Shown in pieces: positions 6,789-15,963 of a DNA stretch of 36,306 nt (the first letter of the stretch is position 1; each line of letters opens with the position of its first letter). Source of the stretch: an uncultured Lachnospiraceae bacterium (GTDB lineage Bacteria > Bacillota > Clostridia > Lachnospirales > Lachnospiraceae); assembly GCA_947588845.1 (NCBI GenBank), contig CANQAR010000040.1, forward strand, positions 1 to 36,306, in the 5' to 3' direction. A program made the translations under genes and the position numbers. The notes beneath the pieces are model-generated. The model had not been told where the DNA came from, searched no databases, and saw nothing but the letters and a program-made list of their open reading frames with translations.

Positions 6789-7709
6789 ATGAGCAGGATT
6801 GCATTTATATTTCCCGGGCAGGGAGCACAGTGTATCGGGATGGCGAAGGCGTTTTATGATTCGCATGAAGTGAGCAGGAACGTATTTTCAGAAGCTTCAA
6901 AGGCGGCAGGATTTTCCATCGAGGATATTTGTTTTGAGGAAAATGACAGGATTGATCAGACGAGGTATACGCAGCCGGCGCTGCTGACTGCGGAATGTGC
7001 CATTTTGAAAGCAGTTGAGGAATCGGGGATCCGCGCGGATATGACGGCGGGACTGAGCCTCGGCGAGTACAGCGCTCTGGCTGCCTGCGGGGTATTTTCT
7101 GTGCCGGAGGCAGTGAAAATTGTCTGCCAGAGAGGTATTTATATGGAAGAAGCGGTTCCGCCCGGAGAGGGAGGGATGACGGCGATTATCAGCCGGAAGC
7201 CTCTCGCGGCAGAGGAAATCTGTGCTTCGGTTGAAGGACAGGTGAGCGTCGCGAATTACAACTGCCCCGGGCAGCAGGTGATCACCGGGGAGACGGCAGC
7301 TGTGGCGGAAGCGGCAAAACGGCTGCTTGCGGCGGGAGCGATGCGCGCCGTGCCGCTGAATGTGAGCGGACCGTTTCATTCTCCGATGCTTGCGGAAGCG
7401 GGGAAAAAATTGAGAGCGCTGCTCGAAACGGCCGGGCTTCAGAGACCGTCCATTCCCTTTGTCTCAAATGTGACGGCGGGCAGCGTGGAGGAGCCGGAGG
7501 AGATCCGGGATCTGCTTGGCAGACAGGTGTGTTCTTCCGTGCTGTGGCAGCAGAGCGTGGAGTATATGCTCCGCGAAGGTATTGATACTTTTGTTGAGAT
7601 CGGACCGGGCCGGACCCTTGGAAATTTTGTGAGGAAGATTGACCGGTCAGCTCGTGTATTTCAGGTGGGAACTCCGGAGGAGCTTGCGAAGCTGAAGGAA
7701 GAACTGTGA
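6789..7709 (+). CDS. fabD: Malonyl-CoA:ACP transacylase
   Basis: FabD moves malonyl from CoA to ACP to supply elongation units. The 306-residue protein has the N-terminal FIFPGQGAQ motif, the nucleophile Ser90 in GLSLGEYSAL, the YTQPALLT segment, and the catalytic His197 in SGPFHSPML, followed by FVSNVTA and a terminal EIGPGRTLGNF motif. Length is standard. AGGAG lies 7 bases before the ATG. It is separated from fabK by 189 non-coding bases, an unusually long gap for this operon type, but no terminator or clear promoter is seen in it. Confidence 0.96.
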   Translation: MSRIAFIFPGQGAQCIGMAKAFYDSHEVSRNVFSEASKAAGFSIEDICFEENDRIDQTRYTQPALLTAECAILKAVEESGIRADMTAGLSLGEYSALAACGVFSVPEAVKIVCQRGIYMEEAVPPGEGGMTAIISRKPLAAEEICASVEGQVSVANYNCPGQQVITGETAAVAEAAKRLLAAGAMRAVPLNVSGPFHSPMLAEAGKKLRALLETAGLQRPSIPFVSNVTAGSVEEPEEIRDLLGRQVCSSVLWQQSVEYMLREGIDTFVEIGPGRTLGNFVRKIDRSARVFQVGTPEELAKLKEEL

Positions 7710-7743
7710 AGATATAAAAAATTCAGCGGCAGGAGGTTTGGTT

Positions 7744-8484
7744 ATGCTGGAAGGAAAAATCGCGCTGGTGACAGGCGGCGGAAGAGGGATCGGCAGAGAG
7801 ATCGCGCTGACCCTGGCCGGTTACGGGGCTGACGTCGCGGTCAACTACAGCGGTTCAAAAGAGAAGGCCGAGGAGACGGCGGAGCTGATCCGCGCGGCGG
7901 GAAGGCGTGCCGCCGTCATACAGGCCGATATATCACAGAGAGAAGACTGTGTGCGTCTGTTTAAAGAAGCTGCGGAAACGCTTGGCCCGATCGATATTCT
8001 TGTGAATAATGCGGGAATCACGAGGGACAATCTCGCGGTCCGCATGAGTGAGGCGGAGTTTGCGCAAGTCATTGACACGAATCTGAAGGGAGCTTTTTTC
8101 TGCATGCAGCTTGCGGGAAAAGTCATGATGAAAAAAAGATATGGCAGGATCGTCAGCCTGTCGTCGATCTCGGGAGTCCATGGAAACGCGGGGCAGATCA
8201 ACTACTGCGCCGCGAAGGCTGGGATCATCGGCATGACAAAATGCCTTGCGAAAGAGCTTGCGTCCCGAAACATCACGGTAAATGCGGTGGCTCCGGGCTA
8301 TATTGATACAGACATGACGGCGGTACTTCCGGAGAAGGTGAAAGAGGCGGCGCTCGCGCAGATACCGCTCGGCCGTATGGGTACGCCGAAGGATATCGCG
8401 GAGACTGTGGCGTTTCTGGCGTCTGACCGGACGGCCTATATTACAGGTCAGGTGATTTCGGTGGACGGAGGCATGGGGATCTGA
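7744..8484 (+). CDS. fabG: 3-oxoacyl-ACP reductase
   Basis: FabG reduces 3-ketoacyl-ACP with NADPH. The 246-residue short-chain dehydrogenase has the cofactor loop TGGGRGIG (10-17), NNAG (88-91), the catalytic Ser141, Tyr154 and Lys158 (INYCAAKAG) and the C-terminal ITGQVISVDGGMGI. The ATG at 7744 follows AGGAGG by 7 bases; the in-frame TTG two codons earlier abuts the ribosome site. It lies 34 bases after fabD. Confidence 0.96.
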   Translation: MLEGKIALVTGGGRGIGREIALTLAGYGADVAVNYSGSKEKAEETAELIRAAGRRAAVIQADISQREDCVRLFKEAAETLGPIDILVNNAGITRDNLAVRMSEAEFAQVIDTNLKGAFFCMQLAGKVMMKKRYGRIVSLSSISGVHGNAGQINYCAAKAGIIGMTKCLAKELASRNITVNAVAPGYIDTDMTAVLPEKVKEAALAQIPLGRMGTPKDIAETVAFLASDRTAYITGQVISVDGGMGI

Positions 8485-8540
8485 GAAAGCCGGATAATGG
8501 TTTATTTTATGGTGGAAAGGAAAAAGAACAGGAGGATCGG

Positions 8541-9776
8541 ATGAGAAGAGTTGTGGTGACAGGACTCGGGGTGATATCTCCGGTTGGAAATACAGTGGAA
8601 GAATTCTGGAACAGTCTGAGGGCCGGCAAGGTCGGCATCGGGGAGCTGGACCGGTTTGATACTTCCAATTATAAGGTAAAAGTGGCGGCTGAGGTCCATG
8701 ATTTTGATCCGGAAAGCTGCATGGATTTCAAGGAAGCAAAGAGGATGGAGCTGTTCAGCCAGTACGCGGTGGCCGCGTCGTCTGAGGCCATCGCGCATGC
8801 GGGGCTTGATCTTGAGAAGGAGGACCGCTGCCGAATCGGCGTGTCGGTGGGCTGTGGAATCGGCGGTCTGCAGCTGATGGAGCAGGCGCATACGAAGCTG
8901 ACGACGAAAGGGCCGGGCCGCGTGCCGCCGCTTCTGATCCCGATGATGATCACAAATATGGCGGCCGGCAATGTTGCGCTGCATTTTGGTCTGAAAGGCA
9001 AATGTACCAATGTTGTGACGGCGTGTGCGACAGGAACGCACGCAATCGGCGACGCGTACCGCTCGATTCAGTGCGGCGACGCGGATGTGATGGTTACAGG
9101 CGGTACGGAGGCGGCGATCACGCCGCTTGGAATCGCGGGATTTATGGGGCTGACCGCACTCTCCACAAGCACGGACCCGCTCCGCGCTTCACTTCCGTTT
9201 GACAAGAACCGCAGCGGTTTTGTCATGGGCGAGGGGGCCGGAATCGTTGTGCTTGAGTCGATGGAACATGCACAGGCAAGAGGAGCGCATATTCTGGCGG
9301 AGATCTCCGGATACGGAGCGACCTGTGACGCATACCATATCACTTCTCCGTGCGAGGACGGCGACGGAGCCGCGCGTGCGATGCTGCTTGCGATACAGGA
9401 AGCGGGCCTTACCGTGAACGACGTGCAGTATATCAACGCGCACGGGACAGGCACGCATCATAACGATCTGTTTGAAACGCGTGCGATCAAGCGGGCATTC
9501 GGGGATGCTGCGTACGGGCTGAATGTCAATTCGACAAAGTCCATGACCGGCCATATGCTCGGGGCCGCGGGAGCTGCAGAGTTTATCGTGTGCGTGAAGA
9601 GCGTGATGGAAGATTATATCCATCCGACTGCCGGGTTTGAGTCGGCGGAGGAAGAGATGGATCTGAATTACACAAAAGAGGGCGTTAGCCGGGAAGTGAC
9701 GGCAGCTATCAGCAATTCACTTGGATTCGGCGGCCATAACGGGAGCCTTCTGGTGAAAAAATTTGCGGGGGAATGA
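8541..9776 (+). CDS. fabF: Beta-ketoacyl-ACP synthase II
   Basis: FabF condenses malonyl-ACP with the growing acyl-ACP. The 411-residue thiolase-fold enzyme has the nucleophile Cys162 in VTACATGTHAIG, His301 in NAHGTGTHHND, Lys333 (STKSMTGH) and His338, plus the gate glycine-rich SNSLGFGGHNG near the end. Length matches FabF. AGGAGG precedes the ATG. The GTGTHHND wording differs from the common GTSTPLND but keeps the catalytic histidine. It is the only condensing enzyme in the cluster; the initiating synthase FabH is not here. Confidence 0.96.
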   Translation: MRRVVVTGLGVISPVGNTVEEFWNSLRAGKVGIGELDRFDTSNYKVKVAAEVHDFDPESCMDFKEAKRMELFSQYAVAASSEAIAHAGLDLEKEDRCRIGVSVGCGIGGLQLMEQAHTKLTTKGPGRVPPLLIPMMITNMAAGNVALHFGLKGKCTNVVTACATGTHAIGDAYRSIQCGDADVMVTGGTEAAITPLGIAGFMGLTALSTSTDPLRASLPFDKNRSGFVMGEGAGIVVLESMEHAQARGAHILAEISGYGATCDAYHITSPCEDGDGAARAMLLAIQEAGLTVNDVQYINAHGTGTHHNDLFETRAIKRAFGDAAYGLNVNSTKSMTGHMLGAAGAAEFIVCVKSVMEDYIHPTAGFESAEEEMDLNYTKEGVSREVTAAISNSLGFGGHNGSLLVKKFAGE

Positions 9777-9778
9777 AC

Positions 9779-9873
9779 GGATTTGAGGTGTTTCAGGATT
9801 TCGTGAGCACGAAGTGCGGAGAAATCCGTGGCATCATGGATTTGAGGCGTTTCAGAACTCTGTGAGCACGAAG
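9779..9873 (+). repeat. Direct repeat with hairpin between fabF and accB
   Basis: Two copies of a 36-bp unit starting GGATTTGAGG-Y-GTTTCAG and ending TGTGAGCACGAAG/CGTGAGCACGAAG lie 59 bases apart (9779 and 9838). Bases 9802-9837 match the reverse complement of 34125-34160 at 32/36 positions. The first copy also folds as GGATTTC...GAAATCC with an inner GCAC-GAA-GTGC. Confidence 0.75.
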
Positions 9874-9928
9874 AGAAACAGGGCTTCAAACAGGAAAAAC
9901 AAAAATAAAATGCAGGAGGCTGGCAGAT

Positions 9929-10477
9929 ATGAGACTTGGGCTGAATGAGATCATGTCTGTGATTGATAAAGTTAAAAACACCGGGCTGACGGCGTTTGAG
10001 TATCAGGATGCGGATATCCGGTTAAAAATAGGAAACAAAAATGCGGGAAACGCCGGAACTGCTTTCGGGACCGTTTGCGGTGCGGCGGATTCAGAAGCAT
10101 ATGGAATGGCGCCAGTCACGGAAAATGTTGGATCGTCGTACGGAGCGGAGCAAGGAATTCCATATGCGGCAGATTCCGCTCCCCTGCAGGAAACAGAGGA
10201 TGTACAGCAGGCGGGCAAGTACGTTTCTATAGAATCTCCGATGGTTGGAACTTTCTATGCGGCCGCATCGGAGAAAGAGGAGCCGTTTGTGAAAGTCGGT
10301 GATACGGTGAAAGCAGGGCAGACGGTCGGGATTGTGGAAGCAATGAAGCTGATGAATGAAATCGAAGCGGAATGCAGCGGAACTGTGGAGGAGATTCTGG
10401 TTGAGAACGGGCAGATGGTCGAGTATGGGCAGCCGCTGATGCGTGTGAGGACGGATGTGCAGACAGAAGGACGATGA
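9929..10477 (+). CDS. accB: Biotin carboxyl carrier protein of acetyl-CoA carboxylase
   Basis: This 182-residue BCCP carries the biotin of acetyl-CoA carboxylase, which makes malonyl-CoA. The N-terminal segment (1-36) is the family's alpha/beta cap. Residues about 40-95 form a low-complexity Gly/Ala/Glu/Ser linker. The biotinyl domain (97-175) has SPMVGTFY, the thumb [10 protein letters not shown] and biotin-accepting Lys140 in [13 protein letters not shown]. The ATG at 9929 follows GCAGGAGG. It is separated from fabF by about 150 bases containing a direct repeat. Confidence 0.95.
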   Translation: MRLGLNEIMSVIDKVKNTGLTAFEYQDADIRLKIGNKNAGNAGTAFGTVCGAADSEAYGMAPVTENVGSSYGAEQGIPYAADSAPLQETEDVQQAGKYVSIESPMVGTFYAAASEKEEPFVKVGDTVKAGQTVGIVEAMKLMNEIEAECSGTVEEILVENGQMVEYGQPLMRVRTDVQTEGR

Positions 10478-10506
10478 ATGCTGCAAAACAGATCTGGAGG
10501 TAAAAA

Positions 10507-10929
10507 ATGCTGGATACAAAACAGATTATGGAAATACTGCCGCACAGGGCGCCGTTTCTTCTGGTAGACCGGGTGGATGAGCTGGAACCGGCGAAGCGTG
10601 CGGTCGGGCGGAAAGCGGTCACTTACAATGAGCCGTTTTTTGCGGGGCACTTTCCGGCGGAGCCGGTCATGCCAGGGGTACTGATCATCGAGGCGCTGGC
10701 GCAGGTGGGCGCGGTGGCTCTGCTGTCCCATGAGGACTACCGCGGGAAGCTTGCCTTTTTCGGGGGAATCAGCAAAGCGCGGTTCCGCCGCAAGGTGGTT
10801 CCGGGGGATGTGCTGCGCCTGGAGGTTGAGCTGATTAAACTGAAAGGGCCGGTGGGAGTCGGAAAAGCGACGGCCACGGTGGATGGCGAGGTATGCGCGG
10901 AGGGAGAGCTGACCTTCGCGGTGCAGTGA
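10507..10929 (+). CDS. fabZ: 3-hydroxyacyl-ACP dehydratase
   Basis: FabZ dehydrates 3-hydroxyacyl-ACP to trans-2-enoyl-ACP. The 140-residue hot-dog protein has [14 protein letters not shown], the catalytic His48 in [15 protein letters not shown] and Glu62 in IEALAQVGA. Length is normal. It is 29 bases after accB with GGAGG upstream. Since no FabA is present, unsaturated fatty acids would need another route, which cannot be judged from this window. Confidence 0.96.
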   Translation: MLDTKQIMEILPHRAPFLLVDRVDELEPAKRAVGRKAVTYNEPFFAGHFPAEPVMPGVLIIEALAQVGAVALLSHEDYRGKLAFFGGISKARFRRKVVPGDVLRLEVELIKLKGPVGVGKATATVDGEVCAEGELTFAVQ

Positions 10930-11131
10930 TTTGTTCCGAAGAGGCAGATAACCTGCGTCTGTTCGAAATTTTAAGGTTTTGAAGGCGCAGCAGGCAGATG
11001 GATTTGTTCCGGAACGTCCGGCAGAGCAGCAGGGAAACAGATTTTCAGCCGGAGGAAGGAAAAGAACGGTCTGCCGGGAAATGTGCTTTGGCAAAACAGA
11101 CTGAAAAAGAAGACCAGGCAGGAGGAATGAA

Positions 11132-12475
11132 ATGTATCGAAAGATTTTGATAGCGAACCGCGGAGAGATTGCCGTTCGCATCATACGCGCGTGCCGCGAG
11201 ATGGGGATCGCCTCGGTGGCCATCTGTTCCACGGCGGACCGCGACGCGCTTCACGCCCAGCTTGCGGACGAATGTGTCTGTGTCGGACCGGAGCGCGCAA
11301 AGGACAGTTATCTGAATATGGAAAGTATACTGAGCGCCGCGCTTGTGACCGGAGCAGAGGCGATACATCCCGGCTTTGGATTTCTGTCAGAAAATACAAA
11401 GTTTGCAAGAATGTGTATACAATGCGGGATTGATTTTATCGGTCCGTCGCCGGAGAGCATCGAGCGCATGGGAGATAAAGCCGAGGCGAGAAGGACGATG
11501 ATCGCGGCAGGCGTTCCCGTGATCCCCGGAACAAAAGAAACGTTTACGGATTCCGCTGCCGCGGCAAAAGCAGCCGGACAAATCGGCTATCCTGTGATGA
11601 TCAAGGCCTCTGCCGGCGGAGGCGGAAAAGGAATGCGTGTTGCAAAGGATCCGGAGGAGTTTGAGGAATTGTTTGCGACAGCGCAGCAGGAGACACTGCA
11701 GGCTTTTGGCGACGACCGGATGTATCTGGAGCGGTATCTGGGCGGCGCGCGCCATATTGAGTTTCAAATTCTTGCGGATAAATACGGGAATACCATTCAC
11801 CTCGGAGAGCGCGACTGCTCGATTCAGAGAAGACATCAGAAGCTGGTGGAAGAGACGCCGGCGGAATTTCTCGATGAGGAACTTCGTGCCCAAATGGGGG
11901 AAGCGGCCATCCGGGCGGCAAAGGCGACGGAATATTACAGCGCCGGAACGGTGGAATTTCTGGTGGATGACGACCGGAAATTTTATTTTATGGAGATGAA
12001 TACGAGGATTCAGGTGGAGCATCCGGTGACGGAGATGGCGACCGGAATCGATCTGATCCGTCAGATGATCCTGATATCGGCAGGGGAGCGGCTGAAATAC
12101 ACGCAGGAAGATATCCGGCTGCGCGGCCACGCGATCGAGTGCAGGATCACGGCGGAAGACCCTGCCCGCCATTTTCTTCCGTGTGCGGGAACAGTCACGG
12201 ATCTGTACCTGCCGGGAGGAAACGGGGTGCGCGTGGATTCTCTGCTCTACAACGGGTATCAGATACCGCCTTACTATGATTCCATGCTTGCGAAGGTGAT
12301 CGTTCACGCGGACAACCGAAGAGAAGCGATTTACAAGCTTAGAAGTGTGCTTGGAGAGCTGGTGATCGAGGGCGTCACGACGAATCTGGATTTTCAGTAT
12401 GAACTGACAGGCAGCGAGGCATTCGCGGTCGGGGACGCCGGGGCGGTCAACCGGATGCTGGAGCAGTATTGCTGA
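11132..12475 (+). CDS. accC: Biotin carboxylase subunit of acetyl-CoA carboxylase
   Basis: AccC carboxylates the biotin on AccB using ATP and bicarbonate. The 447-residue ATP-grasp enzyme has KILIANRGEIAVRIIRA, AIHPGFGFLSEN, the glycine-rich ATP loop KASAGGGGKGMR, ERDCSIQRRHQKLVEE, the metal/substrate segment EMNTRIQVEHPVTE and the C-terminal HAIECRITAEDP. GGAGG precedes the ATG. About 200 non-coding bases separate it from fabZ; these hold only degenerate ATTTGTTCCG-type duplications (10929, 11000) and no clear promoter. Confidence 0.97.
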   Translation: MYRKILIANRGEIAVRIIRACREMGIASVAICSTADRDALHAQLADECVCVGPERAKDSYLNMESILSAALVTGAEAIHPGFGFLSENTKFARMCIQCGIDFIGPSPESIERMGDKAEARRTMIAAGVPVIPGTKETFTDSAAAAKAAGQIGYPVMIKASAGGGGKGMRVAKDPEEFEELFATAQQETLQAFGDDRMYLERYLGGARHIEFQILADKYGNTIHLGERDCSIQRRHQKLVEETPAEFLDEELRAQMGEAAIRAAKATEYYSAGTVEFLVDDDRKFYFMEMNTRIQVEHPVTEMATGIDLIRQMILISAGERLKYTQEDIRLRGHAIECRITAEDPARHFLPCAGTVTDLYLPGGNGVRVDSLLYNGYQIPPYYDSMLAKVIVHADNRREAIYKLRSVLGELVIEGVTTNLDFQYELTGSEAFAVGDAGAVNRMLEQYC

Positions 12476-12589
12476 CGCCGCAGGGTATGAAAAAGCAGGC
12501 CGACAGACCAAATTTGAATACCTGCAGGAATGCATGCCAGACGGTTTTGTGCGTTTGCCATAGAACTGAATGAAATGAGGTGAATGGAA

Positions 12590-13498
12590 ATGCTGCGGGG
12601 AAAATTTAAAAAGACAGAGACGCTTCCGGCAGAAGAAGATTCGCTGGAAAATGTCCTTCCGTCAGTCGAAGCGTTGGATACGGCAAAAAAGACCGGAAAA
12701 AACAAAAGCAGGAAGGAAGTTCCGGATGGATTATTCCGAAAATGCGACGCCTGCAGAAAGATTTTGTATGAAGAAGATATCCGGGAAAACTGGTACTGCT
12801 GTCCAGAATGCGGAAAAAATTTTCGGATTGATCCGTGGACGAGGATCCGGATGCTGACAGATAAGGATTCCTTTGAAGAGTGGGACCGGGAATTGACGGG
12901 AGATGATCCGCTTTCGTTTCCTGGCTATGAGGATAAGCTGCGGGACATGAGGGAAAAAACCGGACTGACAGAGGCTGTCGTCACGGGGCAGGCGCTGATC
13001 CGCGGCAGCAGGACTGCGCTTGGCGTGATGTCGCCGGATTTTATCATGGGAAGCATGGGTACCGCGGTCGGGGAGAAGATTACAAGGATGGTGGAACGCG
13101 CCACGGCGGAGCGTCTGCCGGTGATTCTGTTCTGCTGTTCCGGCGGCGCGCGGATGCAGGAGGGAATCTTTTCTCTGATGCAGATGGCGAAGACCTCACA
13201 GGCATTGAAGCGTCATGATGAAGCGGGGCTGCTGTATGTCCCCGTTTTGACCGATCCCACGACAGGCGGCGTGACTGCGAGCTTTGCGATGCTTGGCGAT
13301 GTGATTCTTGCGGAGCCGGGCGCGCTGATCGGATTTGCCGGTGCCAGAGTGATTCGGCAGACGATCGGGCAGAAGCTCCCGGAGGGGTTTCAGAGTGCGG
13401 AGTTTCTGCAGAAACACGGGTTTGTGGATCGGATCGTCAGGCGGGAGCAGATGCGGACAACGCTGGGAGTGCTGCTGCAGAGCTGCGCGTGCCGATGA
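12590..13498 (+). CDS. accD: Acetyl-CoA carboxylase carboxyltransferase, beta subunit
   Basis: AccD and AccA together move the carboxyl group from biotin to acetyl-CoA. The 302-residue protein has a basic/acidic N-terminal extension (1-45), then a zinc ribbon with CDAC and CCPEC cysteines (about 49-72) and a crotonase-fold core (SPDFIMGSMGTAVGEKI, SGGARMQEGIFSLMQMAKT, PVLTDPTTGGVTASFAMLGDV, GFAGARVI). I chose the ATG at 12590: GAGGTG sits 7 bases before it, while the ATG at 12584 touches the ribosome site. Confidence 0.95.
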   Translation: MLRGKFKKTETLPAEEDSLENVLPSVEALDTAKKTGKNKSRKEVPDGLFRKCDACRKILYEEDIRENWYCCPECGKNFRIDPWTRIRMLTDKDSFEEWDRELTGDDPLSFPGYEDKLRDMREKTGLTEAVVTGQALIRGSRTALGVMSPDFIMGSMGTAVGEKITRMVERATAERLPVILFCCSGGARMQEGIFSLMQMAKTSQALKRHDEAGLLYVPVLTDPTTGGVTASFAMLGDVILAEPGALIGFAGARVIRQTIGQKLPEGFQSAEFLQKHGFVDRIVRREQMRTTLGVLLQSCACR

Positions 13499-13731
13499 TG
13501 GAGGAGATTTGCATTCCGGTGTCGATATCCTGGCGGAACGGAGCGGCCCGGTGAGAAATGTGAATCAGACAGGAGATAATGTGCGTTTTTGCTGACGGTG
13601 CCACACAGAGGAAAAACTGTGTGTATACAGAAAAATGTCAGAGAGAGAAAACCATGAACAGAGCTTTCGGATGAGAGCTGCCGACAGATGCAGAAGACAT
13701 CAGCGTATTGCAGGGAAAGCAGGAGAAATGT

Positions 13732-14547
13732 ATGGAACAGAAAATGGAACAGAACAGGACAGCCTGGGACCGCGTGCAGACAGCACGCGAAGAAAAACGT
13801 CCGCATGCTTCGGATTATATCGCAAAGATATTTGATGGTTTTATGGAACTGCGCGGCGACCGGCTTTTCGGCGACGACAGGGCGGTGATCGGAGGGATTG
13901 CCGGACTCGGAAAACGGTACGTGACCGTGATCGGACAGCAGAAAGGACGCAGCGCGAAAGAGAACAGACACCGGAATTTCGGAATGATGAAGCCGGAGGG
14001 ATACCGCAAGGCGCTCCGCCTGATGAAACAGGCGGATAAATTTGGCCGGCCGGTCATTCTTTTTATTGACACGCCCGGAGCGTTCTGCGGAGTCGACGCG
14101 GAGGAGCGCGGGCAGGGCGAGGCGATTGCCCGGAATTTGTTTGAGATGGCAGGACTGCGTGTTCCGGTTCTTGCGATTGTGATCGGAGAAGGCGGTTCCG
14201 GGGGAGCACTTGCGCTTGGCGTCGCGAACGAAGTCTGGATGCTGGAAAATTCGATTTACTCTGTACTCTCGCCGGAAGGCTTTGCCGCAATTCTCTGGAA
14301 GGACGGAAAGCGTGCGGCGGAGGCAGCCGAAGTCATGAAGATCACTGCGGATGAGCTTTGCGAGGCGGGGATCGTGGAGAAAGTGATACCGGAGCCGGAG
14401 GCGGCCGACCGGGAGCATATGGATGAGCTTGCAGGGTATATGAAGCAGGAAATCCTGAGTTTTCTGGGACGATATGACAGGATGACGTCAGAGGAAATTT
14501 TGAATCAGCGCTATGATCGTTTCCGCCGGATGGCAGTGCCGAGGTAA
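13732..14547 (+). CDS. accA: Acetyl-CoA carboxylase carboxyltransferase, alpha subunit
   Basis: The 271-residue partner of AccD. After an N-terminal helix (AWDRVQTAREEKRP) it shows DYIAKIFDGFMELRGDRLFGDD, VTVIGQQKGR, RNFGMMKPEGYRKALRLMKQA, FIDTPGAFCGVDAEERGQGEAIARN, the oxyanion-loop GEGGSGGALALGVAN and YSVLSPEGFAAILWKD. The ATG at 13732 has AGGAG 6 bases upstream; an earlier in-frame TTG does not. The 233-base gap after accD holds a CACACAG/CTGTGTG hairpin (13603-13625) but no T-run. Confidence 0.95.
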   Translation: MEQKMEQNRTAWDRVQTAREEKRPHASDYIAKIFDGFMELRGDRLFGDDRAVIGGIAGLGKRYVTVIGQQKGRSAKENRHRNFGMMKPEGYRKALRLMKQADKFGRPVILFIDTPGAFCGVDAEERGQGEAIARNLFEMAGLRVPVLAIVIGEGGSGGALALGVANEVWMLENSIYSVLSPEGFAAILWKDGKRAAEAAEVMKITADELCEAGIVEKVIPEPEAADREHMDELAGYMKQEILSFLGRYDRMTSEEILNQRYDRFRRMAVPR

Positions 14548-14552
14548 AAGGA

Positions 14553-15953
14553 ATGAAAAGAGATAATGATTTGAAGAACAAACGCTGCGCTGTATCCGGA
14601 AAGTTTGCGGAGATGTTTCCATGTTTGGAAATTCCTGTTTTTCAGGGCGGCATGGGTGTAGGAGTGAGCCTTGGGAGGCTTGCGGGCGCGGTTGCCGCCG
14701 AGGGAGGCGCGGGCACGATTTCCACGGCCCAGATCGGATTTGCGGAGCCGGATTTTGCCGGGAATCCGATGCGCGCGAATCTGCGGGCAATCGGGAAGGA
14801 GATTGCCAGGGCGAAGGAAATTGCCGGGGGGCGCGGGATGATCGGCGTCAATATCATGACGGTCACAAAAAATTACGGAGAATACGTGCGTGAGGCAGTA
14901 CGTCAGGGAGCGGACTTCATTGTGTCCGGCGCGGGCCTGCCGATGGATCTTCCGTTTTTTACGAAAGGAAGCGCCGTAAAAAAGATTCCGATTGTTTCTT
15001 CACTCAAAGCCGCGAGTGTGATCTGCCGACGCTGGCTGAAAAAGGAGAACGAGCTGCCGGACGCCGTGATCATTGAAGGTCCGCTTGCCGGCGGACATCT
15101 TGGATTTACGCAGGAGGAGGCGGAGCGGGCGCAGGAAGCCGTGAATTTCTCCGGGCTGCAGGAAGAGGAAGGGTTTTCCGGATCGCAGAGAACAGAAGAA
15201 TTTTCCGGACTGCAGGCAGGGGAAGAATTTTCCGGACTGCAGGCAGGGGAAGGGTTTTCCGGACTGCGGGAAGAGGAAAGTTTTTTCAAATTGCAGAGAG
15301 CAGAAGGTTTTTCCAGGTTGCGGGAAAACAGAGAGCTTCCGGGAGAAGAAGAGGAAACTTCCGGGAACTGTAGCGTTCAGTCTGACAAGGGCGGAACTTT
15401 GGGCTGGTATGAGGAAGAAGTGCGCAGGATTATCCGTTTTGTGCGGGAATTCGGGGAACAGCACGGAAAATATATTCCGGTCATCACGGCGGGCGGGTTC
15501 CGTACGCACGCGGATCTGATACATCAGCAGGAGCTGGGCGCTGATGGGATACAGGCGGCCACACGTTTTGTCGTGACGGAGGAATGTGACGCAGCCCGGC
15601 AGTTCAAGGAAGCCTACGTAAAGTGCCGGAAAGAGGATATTGCGATCATCAAAAGTCCGGTCGGGATGCCGGGGCGCGCGATCCGCAATGCCTTTATCCA
15701 TCGGGTGCAGGAGCACAAGATTTCACCGGCGCATTGTTATCAGTGCCTTTCTGTCTGCAGTCCCGCAAAGACGCCGTACTGCATCACACAGGCTCTGATC
15801 AATGCCGTCACAGGCGATACGGAGAACGGGCTTGTCTTCTGCGGCGCAAATGCCTGGAGAGAAGACAGGATTACGACGGTACGCGAGGTACTGAAAGAAT
15901 ATGTCGGAGATGAGATGCTTACAGAAAATTGTGTTATATTGGATTTCAAATAG
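14553..15953 (+). CDS. FabK-like / nitronate-monooxygenase-family flavoenzyme with repeat insertion
   Basis: A 466-residue TIM-barrel FMN enzyme related to FabK and nitronate monooxygenases: PVFQGGMGVGVSL, GVNIMTV, FIVSGAGLPMDLP, catalytic-region IEGPLAGGHLGF, VITAGGFRTHADL, GADGIQAATRFV, SPVGMPGRAIRN and a Cys-rich tail (CYQCLSVCSPAKTPYC) typical of a clostridial subgroup. That subgroup is usually about 360-390 residues (from memory). The extra length comes from residues about 199-270, with seven 9-residue repeats of the FSGLQAGEE type. It begins 5 bases after accA and ends the operon. A second enoyl reductase or a flavin-dependent lipid-repair enzyme are both possible; the reaction is not settled by sequence. 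Confidence 0.8.
   Translation: MKRDNDLKNKRCAVSGKFAEMFPCLEIPVFQGGMGVGVSLGRLAGAVAAEGGAGTISTAQIGFAEPDFAGNPMRANLRAIGKEIARAKEIAGGRGMIGVNIMTVTKNYGEYVREAVRQGADFIVSGAGLPMDLPFFTKGSAVKKIPIVSSLKAASVICRRWLKKENELPDAVIIEGPLAGGHLGFTQEEAERAQEAVNFSGLQEEEGFSGSQRTEEFSGLQAGEEFSGLQAGEGFSGLREEESFFKLQRAEGFSRLRENRELPGEEEETSGNCSVQSDKGGTLGWYEEEVRRIIRFVREFGEQHGKYIPVITAGGFRTHADLIHQQELGADGIQAATRFVVTEECDAARQFKEAYVKCRKEDIAIIKSPVGMPGRAIRNAFIHRVQEHKISPAHCYQCLSVCSPAKTPYCITQALINAVTGDTENGLVFCGANAWREDRITTVREVLKEYVGDEMLTENCVILDFK
15147..15335 (+). repeat. Seven in-frame 27-bp repeats inside the flavoenzyme gene
   Basis: Units begin TTTTCCGGACTGCAGG or close variants and encode FSGLQEEEG, FSGSQRTEE, FSGLQAGEE, FSGLQAGEG, FSGLREEES, FFKLQRAEG and FSRLRENRE. 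The third and fourth units are almost identical in DNA, which suggests recent duplication; the outer units have drifted. The frame is intact throughout. Confidence 0.9.
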
Positions 15954-15963
15954 TATTTTAGGA

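Noticed and set aside
6602-6859. 85-codon frame in the fabK-fabD gap
   Set aside because: No ribosome site, runs out of frame into fabD, no recognisable features.
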